In this document: positions 1 to 11,129 of the stretch, piece by piece
Numbering within the stretch: the stretch's first letter is position 1
How the letters are laid out: each line of letters opens with the position of its first letter
Origin: Salvator merianae
Taxonomy: Eukaryota > Chordata > Lepidosauria > Squamata > Teiidae
Length of the DNA: 64,000 nucleotides
Reading direction: 5' to 3'
Assembly: GCA_003586115.2 (NCBI GenBank)
Contig: QVOM02000021.1
Location: 14,328,185-14,392,184 of the forward strand
The notes under the pieces: generated by a model
The model's database searches: none
Told to the model about the DNA's origin: nothing
What the model saw: only the letters and a program-made list of their open reading frames with translations
Position numbers and translations under genes: made by a program

Positions 1-1374
1 CTAAATGAAGGTCTGTGTAAACAAGGTTTCACTGTATTGAAAATGAAGGTCATTGGTGGGGAATTTAAGACTCAATATTGGAATTACATCTTGGACATGG
101 TACATGGTTAAATCGTGATTTGGGCTAAATGTTTATCTACTCTTTGTTATATTCACGTGATTTCCTGAAGAAGTTAGAAGAAGGCAGCCTGTTTTTTTTT
201 ACCAGTAAATGTCTTATAAAATATTGCAAGATATGTGGAAGTGACCAGCCATTTCTACTAGAAAAGAAATTGTGCAAAAATCAAAAATAGGAAGGACTCT
301 AGAACATTATATGGGCCCAAGCAGGGTTGGTGTTTTTTTGGGAAATATTACAGGATCTCTGTTGAGACATCACAATTCTTAATCAGGGATGTGCTTTCAT
401 TCCCCCTCACTCCTTCTCTTCCACTTTGCGTAACTAATTGACGGAGTGGGATATTTCCATGCCATGCCTTGCAAGCTTGTTTCAGACACAGTTTCAAGTT
501 ACAGTTCAAGGTAATACAATGCCTATTGCTGAGCTCCCTAGAACTGCAGGCAAATCAGATGCTAGAGGAACTGAATAGTGAAGTAGAAAATGGTCCAGTG
601 GGATGAGTGGATTTAGGGGAAGAGTTGATTTAAAGTAGCAGGGTGGTAAAGAAGCTGCCAAGAAATCTGAAAAAATAGGAAGATGGTAGATTGATTGGAA
701 AAGTTTGTTCTGTTAGATTGGCACCAGACTAGTATTTAGATTGGCACCAGACTAGTATTTAATGGTACCTGTATTTGAATTTCCACTGGGTGCCCTTGGG
801 TTTAGGCTATCCCACAGTTTTTTGTGATGATAAAATGGTGAGAGAAGAAAAATGTATCTTATGTTGAGTGCTTTGGAAGAAAGGCAGGATATAAGTCCAA
901 TAGAATAGCAGAGAGCAGCTTGGATTAAAATGATTTGTTTTGCGTATTTGTTGCTGAATTGACTCTGTATATTTTTATAATATATAAATTGTTACTCAGC
1001 TTGTATACTTTTTCCTTAAAAAGATTCTTGGACTCTATTGTCATTTTGCTAGTCCTCATTATGGACCTCCATGCCATTGTGTGCTTCAAATTACAATTTT
1101 AGGTTTTTAGCAATTATGTGCTCATTCTCCTAATTCAGCTTGGTAGAATGTGACAGTTTACACATTGCTTCCCTGCAAAAGAAAAAACCCAATTTGTATT
1201 AAATCTGCATATGTTTAATTTTTAACAGTGACTATAGTTTGCAAAGAAATAGATCTCATTGTAGTGAAAAGCTGTGAGCGGCTGAAGAATCCAAGTGAAA
1301 ATTGTTGAAGCCTTTCCAGCTCTCATTTCTGATTTATTTCAGCCTTTGAATTGTATTTGGCCTAAAGAGTCCCT
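1..1374. other. Unrecognised intronic DNA with a 23-bp tandem duplication
   Basis: No gene recognised. A perfect 23-bp unit is present twice in tandem at 715-737 and 738-760. Around 865-905 the words CTTTGG...GGCAGGATATAA resemble the 3' end of a CR1/L2-type LINE on the + strand, but the match is too short to call. The rest looks like ordinary A/T-rich intron sequence. Confidence 0.5.
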
Positions 1375-1561
1375 CTTTAGCTGTATCAAGAAGACCAGCA
1401 AAAGGGCTGCCTCTGCAGTGGCAGTCTGCAGCCCCAACCAGTGGGGCAGGAAAAACCCGTTTACATGACCAGTGTCTACTTCCAGTGAGAGGCAGAGGAT
1501 CGAACTGGCGACCCTCTGCTTTCCAGGTAGTTTGTTCTGTCACTGAGCTATAGCTACTCCT
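1375..1561 (-). repeat. tRNA-derived SINE
   Basis: Read on the minus strand, the element begins near 1561 with a tRNA-like head: A box TAGCTCAGTGACAGAAC and B box CCAGTTCGATCC, spaced as in a tRNA gene. This is the internal RNA polymerase III promoter of a SINE. The same head occurs in the SINE at 28806-29005. The 3' limit is uncertain. It lacks the BovB-like tail seen in the two SINEs at 28.6-29.0 kb. The open frame running through it is accidental. Confidence 0.8.
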
Positions 1562-1775
1562 TAAAGGCGGGGGCACCTAGGAGCATCCATTTTACTCTGT
1601 GTAGATGCCCCCTGCCACTGTCACCACTACATTTCAAAGTACAATGACGTATACAGTAGAATAATTGGCTACTCCACTCCTGTATACTGGTTTGTGAAAG
1701 CTCTTTTGTTAAAATTCAGTGAGTTTTTACAATTTAATCTTTCATATATTTTCTTTCCTTTTTTTGACCAGATTT

Positions 1776-1797
1776 TGGGGGGGGGGGGCGGGGGAGG
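1776..1797 (+). repeat. Poly-G tract
   Basis: Twelve consecutive G at 1777-1788, one C, then five more G. It could form a G-quadruplex on the + strand and is likely length-variable and error-prone in sequencing. Confidence 0.8.
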
Positions 1798-1925
1798 AGC
1801 TTGTGTCTCCCAAGATACTGCTGGGATTCTTATGTAATTCCTGACCATTGACCGTGCTGGCTGGGGCTGATGGGAGCTGGTGTGAAATAACATCTGGAAC
1901 AATTGGTTCCCATCTTGGCCTAGAG
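1795..1925. mobile_element. hAT-type MITE fragment
   Basis: Contains the run CTGGGATTCTTATGTAATTC...CTGGGGCTGATGGGAGCTGG, related to short elements widespread in lizard genomes that end in words such as GACTACAACTCCCATCA. Related fragments lie at 6620-6725 and 29520-29620. Termini are worn and no target duplication was identified, so assignment to hAT is by resemblance only. Confidence 0.45.
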
Positions 1926-2477
1926 CAAGGCATTCTTATACTCCCCAAAGACTTTTGCTTTTAAATCCTCCGGATGATTCTAGAATGGACAATGTTGTTG
2001 GTATAGCAAGTGTTCATTGCTGATCACAGAGTCCTGGCAAATACCTGTTGGATCGTGAAAGTACTCAAAAAAATTAAACTCAGATAGGATCACTTTTCAA
2101 GAGTAGAAAGAAAAACTCCGAAAACACTTATTCAAGGTGAAACATGCAGAACAGACAGTAGATCAGATGTTCCCTAAGCACGGCATACTTTTAATCTAGC
2201 AGGAGCAATACAAGAATCTCTTATACTATTCATTGTGAGGGTTTAACTTTTTTTTAAGAACCAAAAGTGCCATCATCAGCCTTTTTAGGTCATCAATGCA
2301 AGAAAAAGCACCTGTCCTCAGAGAGCTGACAAAATGCCTCCTCTCAGTCCAGGGAAGATTAAGAAGACAGTGGAGTTGACGTCCTTTGTCCATTTTGTTG
2401 CAGGACAACACCTTTAGAGCTCTGCTTATGGAGCTAATGGTGGGGAAAGCCATATAGTAATCCATAGGATGGAGCTT
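1926..2477. other. Unrecognised intronic DNA
   Basis: No gene, RNA or clear repeat boundary seen. The small open frames on the minus strand near 2226-2516 have no recognisable domain. Confidence 0.4.
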
Positions 2478-2815
2478 AGATAGGACCAGGACACCCAAAA
2501 TAGTCCTCTTTTTCAAAGTCTACCAGCATACTAGAGGGTGATATACTGGACGACAGAAGTGTGCCTTCACGGTCCAGTATACCATGGGTCCAACAAAGTG
2601 TGTGGTCAAAATGGCCCCTCTGGGAGCTCTGAAGGTCATTAACTTTCATTGCTGGCCTTTGAAGGATTTGGAAAGCCCCCCCACCCCCTTGTGTTGGCTC
2701 CAAAGCTAGTGAGAGCTTCAGAGCTGATATGGGGGCTGGCACAGAACAGCCCATCTAAATGCAGAGAGCCTGGTTCTGCTCCTAGAACAATTTGCAGATA
2801 AGTGTGGAAATAGCC
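2478..2815 (+). mobile_element. Family A non-autonomous DNA element, 5'-truncated
   Basis: Shares with 55340-55720 the ordered words ACCCAAAATRG, TCTACCAGCATACTAG, GAGGRTGRTATACYGG, CCYGGGAGCTCTGAAG and GGATTTGGA, and ends in AAGTGTGGAAATAGCC, the inverted complement of the family's GGGCCTTTCCACACTT start. The left terminus is missing here. It is non-coding. Confidence 0.65.
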
Positions 2816-2882
2816 TTGCTGTAAGCTGCTCACTTCTTCCTAAGCACTGATTAGAGGTGTCTCAGTTTGAGAAACATGTCGC

Positions 2883-3055
2883 TTAGACTGCATCCACAAA
2901 CATTGGGGAAAAAAATGGCTCAAAAGCAGCTTAAGAGATGGTAGCATGCAGACACTCAGGTTCCAGGGCCGCCTCTAATCCACATTACAGGCCAGAGAAT
3001 GCATTTAGGATGTGCATTTTCTAGTCTTTAAGTGGGTTAAGGCATCAGTATATGG
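2883..3055 (+). mobile_element. Family G MITE, left part
   Basis: Begins TTA then GACTGCATCCACAAACA, followed by CAAAAGCAGCTTAAGAGATGGTAGCATG and, later, GCCAGAGAATGCATTTAGGATGTGCATTTTCT. The same order is seen in the complete copy at 56301-56511. The right inverted repeat is absent or destroyed. Confidence 0.65.
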
Positions 3056-4640
3056 ACTCTTCCCCCTTTAAACTGTTTTTGAGAAGCTTGTGTGGATATC
3101 TTGCCAGGTTTGCCTATTTTACAACAAGGCTCAGAATTTACTGTCTTTTGAGCTGCTCCAGTTACCCTCAGTTCCCTGACTGCATGCCCATTGATGGTTT
3201 TGTCTGTTTTAACAAGCTCTCTTCTGGCTTCCTCTAAATTGTACCACTTCTGTGAGAAAGAGAAAAAGAAAGCACTTTGGCACACCCCTATCTCCAGAGG
3301 TTTGTTATATATGTAGCATATGCTTAAATCCTATTTCACAGTGGCACAGCCTGTTATCTGGCATATTAGAATGAGCTGCTGCTGGCTGCCTTTCCTGCCT
3401 GGCTTTGAAATCTAGTCAAGATTAGATTCCCAGGGCCTTACTCAAGCAGCACCCCCCTGCGTTTCACTGTGATTCTTTTTGGCAAAATGTAGATGATAGA
3501 AAGAAGGTCTGAATAATTCCCCAGGCATAAACAGCATACATTCCAGTTGTTGCAGGAAACAAATATCATTCTTCTTGTCATATATAATTAAACACTGTGT
3601 CATTCTAGGTTAGATAACTCTCCTTTGTTGCTCATAAATAAGCTCTTCTTTTCCCCCGTTACGGCTACTTTCACATGCATTATAAGGGAAGACATTCACT
3701 CTATTAGAAGCTGTCACAGTCAGATAGTTGTGACCACTTGCTGAAGCATCCCCACCCTCAGAACACATAAAAGTGTTTCTGCAAAACAGGGTGGGAGAGG
3801 GAGCACTGAAGGTGCCTATTCCTTGTTGGTCCATCATGAGGCTACTGTGTGGCCACTGCACCACCATGACCAGTCTTCTGAGGTTGTGCAGAGGATGGGT
3901 TTCCCTGCCCAAGTGGGTGGGACACCACGTGCATGGGAAGTTCCTGAGTGGGGGAGCTGATCCCTTGGCCAAGCAATGAGTGCCCACTCAACCACGTCTC
4001 GTCTTGCATAGCAGCAGGGGAACCATGCCTATTTGTTTTGAAAAAGGAAAATATAAAAGAGGGAAAGGAGAGCCAGAGAAAAAACTTCAAAGGCAAAGGA
4101 TCTACTGATCTAACAGATAACCAGTCAATCTGGTTGTTTACAGTTGGAGCAAGGAGAAAACACACAACAGGCAGGTTGCTTTACTGGTCAGAGGGGGTTG
4201 GTTACAACTGCAGGGGGGAATGAAAGAGGAAGCATGCCAGGGAGTCCTCTCTGGCCGATCATAGCCACAAGATGCACTCGCTACCTAATTTTCCCCTGGG
4301 ATAAAACACTGTTTTGTTTTAGAAGCTGGAAACTAACATGTAAAAGCTCCAAGAGGGATATTCAGATTACGCAGAAGTAGATTATTGCTTATTTGGTGTA
4401 TAGTGTTCAGGACGAGGCCCAGCAATTGACCAGTCAGGCCCTAGCAACAGTTGCCAGGGGGACGGATGCAGGTTTGCAAAGTGGAGAAAAGAAGAGGCTT
4501 ACTGAATAACCCTAACAGTTAATAACACTAACTGCAGAGGCAGTTGAAAGTTTGGTTTGGGGCTGTCCTGTGGAAGACCAAAGCTAATGGCAGTTTCAGA
4601 AACAGGCTGGCTTCTTGGGAAGAATCAACACAATCAAACT
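3056..4640. other. Unrecognised intronic DNA
   Basis: No gene recognised. Open frames of up to 125 codons on the minus strand (3610-3987) and overlapping ones on the + strand have no familiar domain, lack matching splice context, and overlap each other on both strands, so I treat them as chance. Confidence 0.4.
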
Positions 4641-4647
4641 GCTGTTG

Positions 4648-4740
4648 ATAGATTAATAATAACAACAACAATGCTTATTTATAATACCCCTTTCACCAAA
4701 GGGCGGAACAACAAACACATACAGTCAACAGACAGGCGAA
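4648..4740 (-). repeat. LINE or SINE 3' tail fragment
   Basis: AATAATAACAACAACAATG...TTATTTATAATACCCCTTT.CCAAAGGGCGGAACAA is nearly repeated at 57955-58025. On the minus strand it reads as a short 3' end (GTTCCGCCCTTTGG) followed by a GTT/ATT microsatellite tail, the usual form of a retrotransposon 3' terminus. The parent family was not identified. Confidence 0.5.
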
Positions 4741-4744
4741 AGGA

Positions 4745-4774
4745 TCTATCTATCTATCTATCTATCTATCTATT
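4745..4774 (+). repeat. (TCTA)n microsatellite
   Basis: Seven perfect TCTA units plus a partial one. Confidence 0.95.
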
Positions 4775-6279
4775 AATCAAGAACAGCTGTTCAGGATGAA
4801 GAAAACATCAAGTCTGTTGCAAATTCTTTGGGTCAAAATGCCAAACTGCAAGCTGTAAATTTACAAATTACTGCTTCAGATAGCCTTTTAAAGGGGAAAC
4901 TTACTAAGCCAGTCCTCTGTATCAGTAATAAAGAAATAAACAGAAATTACTGGAATAGTAAAAGGAAAGTGCAGTGGTCATTACGTCTGCTCTTAAAATA
5001 CGATTCTAGAAAACTCGATTTAAAGTCAATCTTTTGGATGCCAAGTAACAACTTTCATAAAGATTAGTCATTTCCTTTCTCCATCCTGAGATTCCCCAGA
5101 AGCTCCTAAGATTAGGGAGATCCCTAACCAAGAAATATGACATCTTTGTTTATAAAATGTTTAAAGAAACTGGCTGTCATCCCATCATTGTGTGAAAGAT
5201 GCACGTAAACCAAAAAGGATCAACAGGGGACAAAGTCACTGATAATCTAGGAGGATGTAGCCTGTCTCCAACTGGAAACAAATCTTTAGTAGACTGGTCT
5301 CTACCTCAGTCAACATGAGTCGATCTAAACCAACCCTAAGCCTCCTTGCTGAAGGCAGCCAGAACACCTAGAAAATAAAATCACTACTGGCCGCAGTGAT
5401 ACCTGACTTAGAGAGGTAGCACAGATATACAAGGATTTGATCCAGTCTAATTATGACACTTCTCCACTGCAAATCAGCCATGCACTACAGGAAGCATCCC
5501 CCTCTCTACAAACAGGAATTGCGCTACACGATGCACTTCTAACCCAAAAGGCTCAGCTGACAGATTCCTGAGTCACTTATCCATGGAAATTCCAGTCAGA
5601 AACATCATCAAGTGCGAACACTGGGGAGAGAGCTTGTGCAAAGCCAGGGGGTATGTGCTTTTTCTGACAGCTCCTACCAGCTACCTCCAAAATTCTAACT
5701 TTTAATGTTCGATAGCCTAGTTGTGAGGTTTAAAAATGGAAAGGATCCTTGCTGAAGATAACAAGGATTTGATTTAATAACTTTTTCTGCAGTGGATATT
5801 TGTTATTGGATAAGAATTAGGAATTCAAACAGATCAAACTGAGTAAGCTTACTGAACTAACTGGCTGGGGCTGAAATTCAACAGGATTTGGTAACAGGGG
5901 AGACTGAAGGTGACGCATTACCTCTATAGTTGGAATTCCTAAAAAAGCAGCTCCTATAGCTCCAGGCACTGACTGGACAACTAAAATAACAACAGAGGAA
6001 ATAAAGCAGCTCTGTAGACTGATGGAAAAAACCCAAGAAGTTGCTACAGCAGGTTATAACGTAGCTGCAATGCACACATCCCAGACTGATGTAATGAAAG
6101 CAAAGCTCTCCTCAAGTTAAAATGCATATGCTATCTATGCAACTTCAAATGTGCAGAAAGAATTTTAGGGTCCATGGATTAAAAGAACAACTAGGGTGAA
6201 CCAATGTCAGGACTGATATAATACCTAAAGTACAACATACTCAGTTGGATATATAAAGTGTCCACTGCACACTGCAACG
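4775..6279. other. Unrecognised stretch, possibly a decayed L1 5' part
   Basis: Short broken open frames on the + strand (4828-5067 and others) precede the L1 ORF1 relic at 6280-6600 in the same orientation, so this could be the worn 5' part of that L1. I cannot show it from motifs. Confidence 0.25.
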
Positions 6280-6600
6280 GTGACCAGACCTGAGCAAGCC
6301 ACCTTGGGATGTAATTGTAGCACATGAGTCATACAACAAAAAAGTCAAGATATACCAAACACCAAGGCAGCTCAAGACAATAAAGTTTGAGGATGAAGAC
6401 ATAGCTGTTTATCAGGATTTACCTCCAGAAGTGGTTAGCTGTGGAAAGCAGTTTAAGATGGCAGTGATGAAATTGGCTACCATCCAGGTTGCTTACTGCA
6501 GGGGATTCCCATTGGCATTACTAATCACATTCATTGGCAAACAACTGAGGAGGGCAAGCCCCCTAGAGCAAGCCGTGAAGATTTGTGATGCCTAAGGAAG
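6280..6600 (+). mobile_element. L1 LINE, ORF1 protein C-terminal domain relic
   Basis: A + strand frame ending at the stop near 6587-6589 reads DVIVAHESYNKK...TIKFEDEDIAVYQDLPPE...FKMAVMKLATIQVAYCRGFPLAL. It has the order typical of the L1 ORF1p C-terminal domain: a DVIVR-like strand, an I.(I/F).QDLSPET-like motif, then a (R/K)YRWGFP-like motif. L1 ORF1p is the RNA-binding chaperone of the retrotransposon. The canonical YRWGFP is YCRGFP here. No ORF2 follows; the next 100 bp are a different repeat. It is a dead fragment. Confidence 0.65.
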
Positions 6601-6619
6601 TCTTAGTTCACCATTCCCT

Positions 6620-6725
6620 AGCCTATTGGAGTCCAGGTAATATTGTAATGCAACTCCCATCAGCCCCAGACAGTCCCAGCAATAATTTGGAAGGATATAG
6701 TTCCCACACCTGGTCAAACTAGCTT
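6620..6725. mobile_element. hAT-type MITE fragment
   Basis: GCAACTCCCATCAGCCCCAG...CAGCAATAATTTGGAAGGATATAGTTCCCACACC belongs to the same loose family as 1795-1925 and 29520-29620. Termini were not resolved. Confidence 0.4.
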
Positions 6726-7284
6726 GACCAATGGTTTATGTGAGTTGCAGACCAAATCATCTAAAAGGTCAGAGATGGATGCCTTAATTGATAAAATTTG
6801 TGGCCCTTGTTTAATCAGTTATTCTGGGTGTTGTTTTTAATTTGTAGGCAATGATATTCAGGTATCAACAGCACCCAAAATCTTAAGATTATTTTCCTTG
6901 AAAATAATGTTGTTTGCTCATAGCCCTGGAAATGTGTTGGACACGTTAAGTTTTTCAGACATAGTGTCTGAATAGTCCACCTTCTACCAGCCTCCCAAGG
7001 GCGGCATGCTGGTAGTGGACATGGTCAGAAGTAAATGAGATCACTCAGTATTCTTGCATGCACACGCACATGCCAATGGAAAACAGGATTTGTTTAAATC
7101 ATTATATTGGGGTAGTTGGCTTAGCTCTGCATCCTCATTTCTTTTTAAAACATTTTGCTGTCATGGAAAAAATTGGTGGGACTTTTGGACATCAGACGAA
7201 TGTGCTTGCAGGGCAACATCATGCCCACAAAGAAGAGTTTAGTCAGTTTTAGTACTGTTTAAATGAGCGCTTATACTAAAAATA
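6726..7284. other. Unrecognised intronic DNA
   Basis: No feature recognised. Confidence 0.4.
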
Positions 7285-7390
7285 TTTATTTTAAAGAGTA
7301 TTTATGTATTTATTTGTCTCCTGCCGTATGCCTAAAGGTTTCATGGCGAGTCACAGTAAAAATATGAATTAACCAATTAATAATAAGTGG
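7285..7390 (-). mobile_element. CR1/L2-type LINE 3' end
   Basis: Minus strand reads TGACTCGCCATGAAACCTTTAGG.ATACGGCAGG then an AAATAAATACATAAATA tail. This is the standard 3' end (CCGCCC..GGCAGGATATAAATAAATA type) shared by several LINEs in this window. Confidence 0.65.
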
Positions 7391-7589
7391 CATAATTGAT
7401 GGAGCTATGGCCAAAAAAAAAAAAAGTTTGCGTCTGTGGTCTGCTGAGAGTGGCTGCAATGCCTCTGAAGCATCTGAAATATCCAAAGGAAGGAAGGAAT
7501 CCTGGAAAAGTGTGACAGGCAATGAAGAGGGAAATTATCTCCACATTACCTTGTTTCTTTCCCTTGGTGGAGAAGAGATCATTACAGTC

Positions 7590-8275
7590 TGTAATGATAC
7601 CACAGGATCATTGGGAAAGAAGGGGTTAACTCTCCTTTATTCTTTAATGCCCAGCCTCCATTTCACCAGACAGTTGGGGATTGTCAGTTGGGAGTTCTGG
7701 GAAAAGAGTGTGATTGGCTTAGGCTCTGAGATGTCCCTGGATTAGCCAACGAAAAGATGGAAGGCGGGCTCAGCTGGGGAGGGTTTGGGGCTAAGAAGAA
7801 GAAGGAGGGGAAGAAGAAGGAGGAGGAGGAGGAAGGAAGGGAGGAAGGGAGGGAGGGTGGCTGGCTGGGTGTGGAGCTGGAAGTAACCTGGTGGTGAAGC
7901 AACCAGAGGAATTACTCCAAGGCAGAGGCTTATTGGTAGAAAAACACCCCAGGATTAACCGTAAATTAGTTAGGGAAAATCCTGGTAGACATGACCGTTT
8001 TTTTGTTTTTTAAATTTTTTTTGAAGGGGTTCTAGGTTGTGAGGAGAGTGAGACTGGCCACTGAACTCTCCTTTTTTCTTTGTAACTGGGTTGTTCATCT
8101 TCTGCAACTAAGGGGTGTGTGTTGTCACTCTGTATAACCTTATGTTAAGCTTACTGGTTTACTTGCTTTATCTTTGTTTATCGTTTTTAATTTTGTTACA
8201 ATAAAATGTTTAACTTTTAAAACCTACTTGCTCCTTGGGAAGGGAAGCCCTGGTCACATGACCCCACGGCATAGT
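7590..8275 (+). mobile_element. Possible solo LTR or LTR-like repeat
   Basis: A G/A-rich region followed by a U/T-rich region, an AATAAA signal near 8200 with TTTAACTTTTAAAACC, and an end near ACCCCACGGCA resembles an LTR in + orientation. Matching TG...CA ends and a target duplication could not be found, so this is only a suggestion. Confidence 0.25.
7792..7860 (+). repeat. Polypurine tract
   Basis: Nearly uninterrupted A/G sequence built of AAG, GGA and GGAAGGGA words. Long purine tracts can form triplex DNA and are unstable in replication. Confidence 0.85.
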
Positions 8276-8279
8276 CCTA

Positions 8280-9170
8280 CTAAACAATTCAGAAAAGCAG
8301 TGGGAGGAAGGTTTAGCCCTTGGTGTTCCTCTGGACCCCTGGAGAAGGAGGTGGTTCGTACCTCCAGACTAGGGGTTGGTGGCAGCACTACTGGAAGCCA
8401 CTGCACCAATTGCACCAAAGGGGCCAATTGCTGGACCAGCTCAGCCAGAGCCAAAAGCCCACCAGCAACCCCATGCTCCCTTTTCACCACAGGGGCAGAT
8501 GCAGGCATAGATTACTGGCAGTTTTGCAGCATAGGAGTGGTTAAGAGCTGGGATCTGGCCTGTACTCCACAGTCTTGTGTTGTCATGCTCTGCCCACATT
8601 TCCATTCCGTTTCACCATTAGTTAGCTGGTAAATGTTTTGTGCAATGCATGGAGACATTTCCACAAAAACATTTTTGGCAGAGTTCCTGGAGCTGGAGCC
8701 TGTTCTTCCTCTTCTTAACCTCTCTCAGTTGAACTGGTGTGCATAGGACAGAGCTTAGGAAGGGCTTTCTTAACCAGTTAGTTAACACATTAGCACCTTC
8801 AAGATAATTTTATCATTAAAATGCCCATATGCTGTTCTAAGTTTAACAACCTATGTGATCCTTGCCCCCACAGTTCTAAGAGGAATAATGCTTAAGGCCA
8901 GAAGATCACTTGATACTTAACAGCCCTCTTGCTTGCCAAAACAAAGTCAGCTCCCAAGGAGAGATTGTGGGCATGTCCGGGTTCGAAGTTATTCAGGACT
9001 TTATGCTATTTAAGGACACAAATTATTAACAGTATTCAGTGAGGTCATCATCATAATTTCTTTTGGCCCTTTCTAGGGCTTTCCTTTTCAGTACAATATG
9101 CATGATGTCTGCTTGACGGTCTATGCTTTTTTCAGTTTACTATATTCTGGATTTCTTTTCATCACAAAAA
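8280..9170. other. Unrecognised DNA with a SINE-like A box
   Basis: Mostly unrecognised. At 8530-8560 the words CATAGGAGTGGTTAAGAGC resemble the A-box region of the Sauria-type tRNA SINE head, but no B box follows, so no SINE is called. A 152-codon open frame (8174-8632) crosses the preceding polyadenylation-like region and has no domain; it is judged accidental. Confidence 0.35.
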
Positions 9171-9175
9171 GTGAC

Positions 9176-9197
9176 GATGATGATGATGATGATGATG
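9176..9197 (+). repeat. (GAT)n microsatellite
   Basis: Seven GAT units in a row. Confidence 0.95.
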
Positions 9198-9399
9198 CTA
9201 TCAATTAGTTATAAAAGGCAACACTACTGGGAACAGTCTGTATTCTGCGCTGATGCCTCAAATTATCCAATTGTCAGAATACCAAACCAGTCATTAACAC
9301 CTACTACACTATGTGATGATGACACAGTTAATAGTATTATAACATGTTATGTTTTTTCTGCAAAGAGTAAGAATGAAGCATAGGTGACTTCTCTGAGAC

Positions 9400-9819
9400 A
9401 AAAAAGCAAAGGAAAAAAAAACCACTGATCCTGACAAGTATATGCCAATAACTGCTTGCCAACAACATTCAGGCTGTTTATGGGAAACTTATCTAATATA
9501 TGCCTACTTGAAAACAAATTATCTTTTTCCAAAATAACCAAAAGGAATTTATAGAAAATCACAAGGCAATGTATCATTTGCTAATAAAGCAATTCTTAAG
9601 AATACAAGATGAAGAAATGCAATTCTTTGAAATAAGCAAAGATAGTAGAAGATTCTTGGAAATAGAAAACCAATTTGGTAATAGCTGGTAAAGCACTAGG
9701 AGAAATAAAAATCATATGAGGAATATTTCAGGATGACTCGTTATCATCTCTATTATCTGTACTGGCAATGGTGCCACTTGCAAGTATACTGAACATAACA
9801 AAGAGTGAATCTGGATGTG
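9400..9819 (+). mobile_element. R4/Dong-type LINE, reverse transcriptase fragment (left part)
   Basis: The + strand keeps two reverse transcriptase landmarks in order. Near 9426 it reads DPDKYMPIT.C, the YRPITCL motif at the start of the palm. Near 9718 it reads GIFQDDSLSSLLSVLAMVPLASILN, the QGDSLSPLLF motif, with G changed to D. The best remembered match is the R4/Dong family of LINEs, present in lizards. Frame breaks and stops show it is dead. The frame resumes at 10317 after an insertion. Confidence 0.6.
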
Positions 9820-10316
9820 AGGGGGATGATACTCTAAGGAAAGCATCCACTCCTTGTATCCTTAAAAAGAAGCAGTTTGCTTCCCTTTACTTCAGATTGT
9901 CTGTCTGCTCCATCAAATGGCATGAAGGCTTTCATTGCCACCATTTGATGGGCAAGGGAACCTTGCTTCCCATCCCAGATCGGATGTCATTTTACTTCCA
10001 ATCCTGGGGTGGGTGGGAAGTCCTTTTCCCTGCACAATTGGCTATTTCAAAATGGAAGACGGGGGTTTTCGAAGACAGGGAATGGTCCCATGGACCACTC
10101 ATTGTCTTCAAAAACAGCATGCAGCAGCGGCAAGACAAGGCGAATTGAAGGGTTCAAAGCTTGTAACAATTTAAGGAAAGAAGAATGTCATGTCTGAGTG
10201 GACACTGTGCTTTTCCTCCATTTTGACAGCGCAATGAAAGTGCTGTGTCAGGTAGATGCTGTGCCCTTGGTGCACCTCATGTGCCATAACAGTACCGTGC
10301 AGATTCAGGCAAAGCG
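9820..10316. mobile_element. About 500-bp insertion splitting the R4-type LINE
   Basis: The reverse transcriptase frame stops at ..ESGCE (9806-9820) and resumes as ..KRGYQLVKQG (10312 onward). R4-like proteins have a single SGYQL-like step there, so the intervening block is foreign. TGGAT occurs at both edges (9812-9816 and 10317-10321), possibly a target duplication. The block has no recognised coding content. Open frames of 126, 79 and 62 codons inside it overlap and look accidental. Confidence 0.5.
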
Positions 10317-10640
10317 TGGATACCAGCTTGTAAAACAGGGCCTCAGAATTGTTCTTTTAGTGTATATTGATGACTTAAAATTACTTGGTAAATGAAAAGT
10401 TAAAATCGATTATTTACTAAAAAAAACAGATCTCATCTTTAGAAAATATGTAGGAGTTTGACCTGCACAAATTTGCAGCATTAGCCAGTAAAGGCTGTAA
10501 TGTCCTTAGAAGAAAATGGAATACAGTTAATGAACGGAAAAATCATGAAATGAGTCCAATACAAGACATTAATATTGCCTCACAAAGGTCTTATCACCTT
10601 GAGGCCCATTTACCTTTCTTGATAGTTTTCTATCTAGCCA
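10317..10640 (+). mobile_element. R4/Dong-type LINE, reverse transcriptase fragment (catalytic YxDD part)
   Basis: Reads RGYQLVKQGLRIVLLVYIDD followed by LKLLGK, then a stop, then VKIDYLLKKTDLIF. R4/Dong proteins typically carry LLYMDDLKLYGK followed by an E.E.L..TV..F helix, so this matches the catalytic strand and the next helix. The aspartate pair is intact, but stops and frame shifts make it inactive. It belongs with 9400-9819. Confidence 0.6.
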
Positions 10641-11125
10641 TTTAGATCTTTGGATGGGGCCCTTCTTGAAGCACTGCCATCAAATGAAGTTGAGGGATGG
10701 TGGTTTAAACATTGGTTTAATTCCTACTATCCACAGCATTTAACTTCATGGCTTCAGTTTTGATGGATGGTAAAGATATCCCACATCGCCCAGAATTTCT
10801 GACCACTTCTCTTGTTGATGGAAAAGATAGGGCTTCTTCAAATGCAACACCAAATGGACTAAAAATATCAGGAGCAACAGATGATTTTAATCAGATAAAA
10901 TGCTACATTGTGTAGGTTTAACATCATACAGGTTTAACAAGAAGTTTAGTAATTGAAACTCGAGGACAGAATTCAAAAGCAGCTTAAAGCTGTAATGTTC
11001 TATTGAAACTTAAAGCTGCAGCATTCTATTGAAGAGTGCTCCATTAAACCCCGTGGAACTGAACTTCTGAGCTGACATGTACAATTGTGCTTTGGGTTAG
11101 AAGTTAAACATTTTCTATGAACTTT
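10641..11125. other. Unrecognised stretch
   Basis: No clear feature. It may include decayed continuation of the R4-type element, but no motif supports that. Confidence 0.3.
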
Positions 11126-11129
11126 TCTG

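Noticed and set aside
3610..3987. 125-codon minus frame as a gene
   Set aside because: Overlaps equally long frames on the other strand and in a second minus frame; no recognisable domain or splice context.
7590..8275. Confident LTR call
   Set aside because: Lacks matched TG/CA ends and flanking duplication; kept only as a low-confidence feature.
8174..8632. 152-codon + frame as a gene
   Set aside because: Starts within T/A-rich sequence beside an AATAAA signal, shows no domain, and is overlapped by open frames on both strands.
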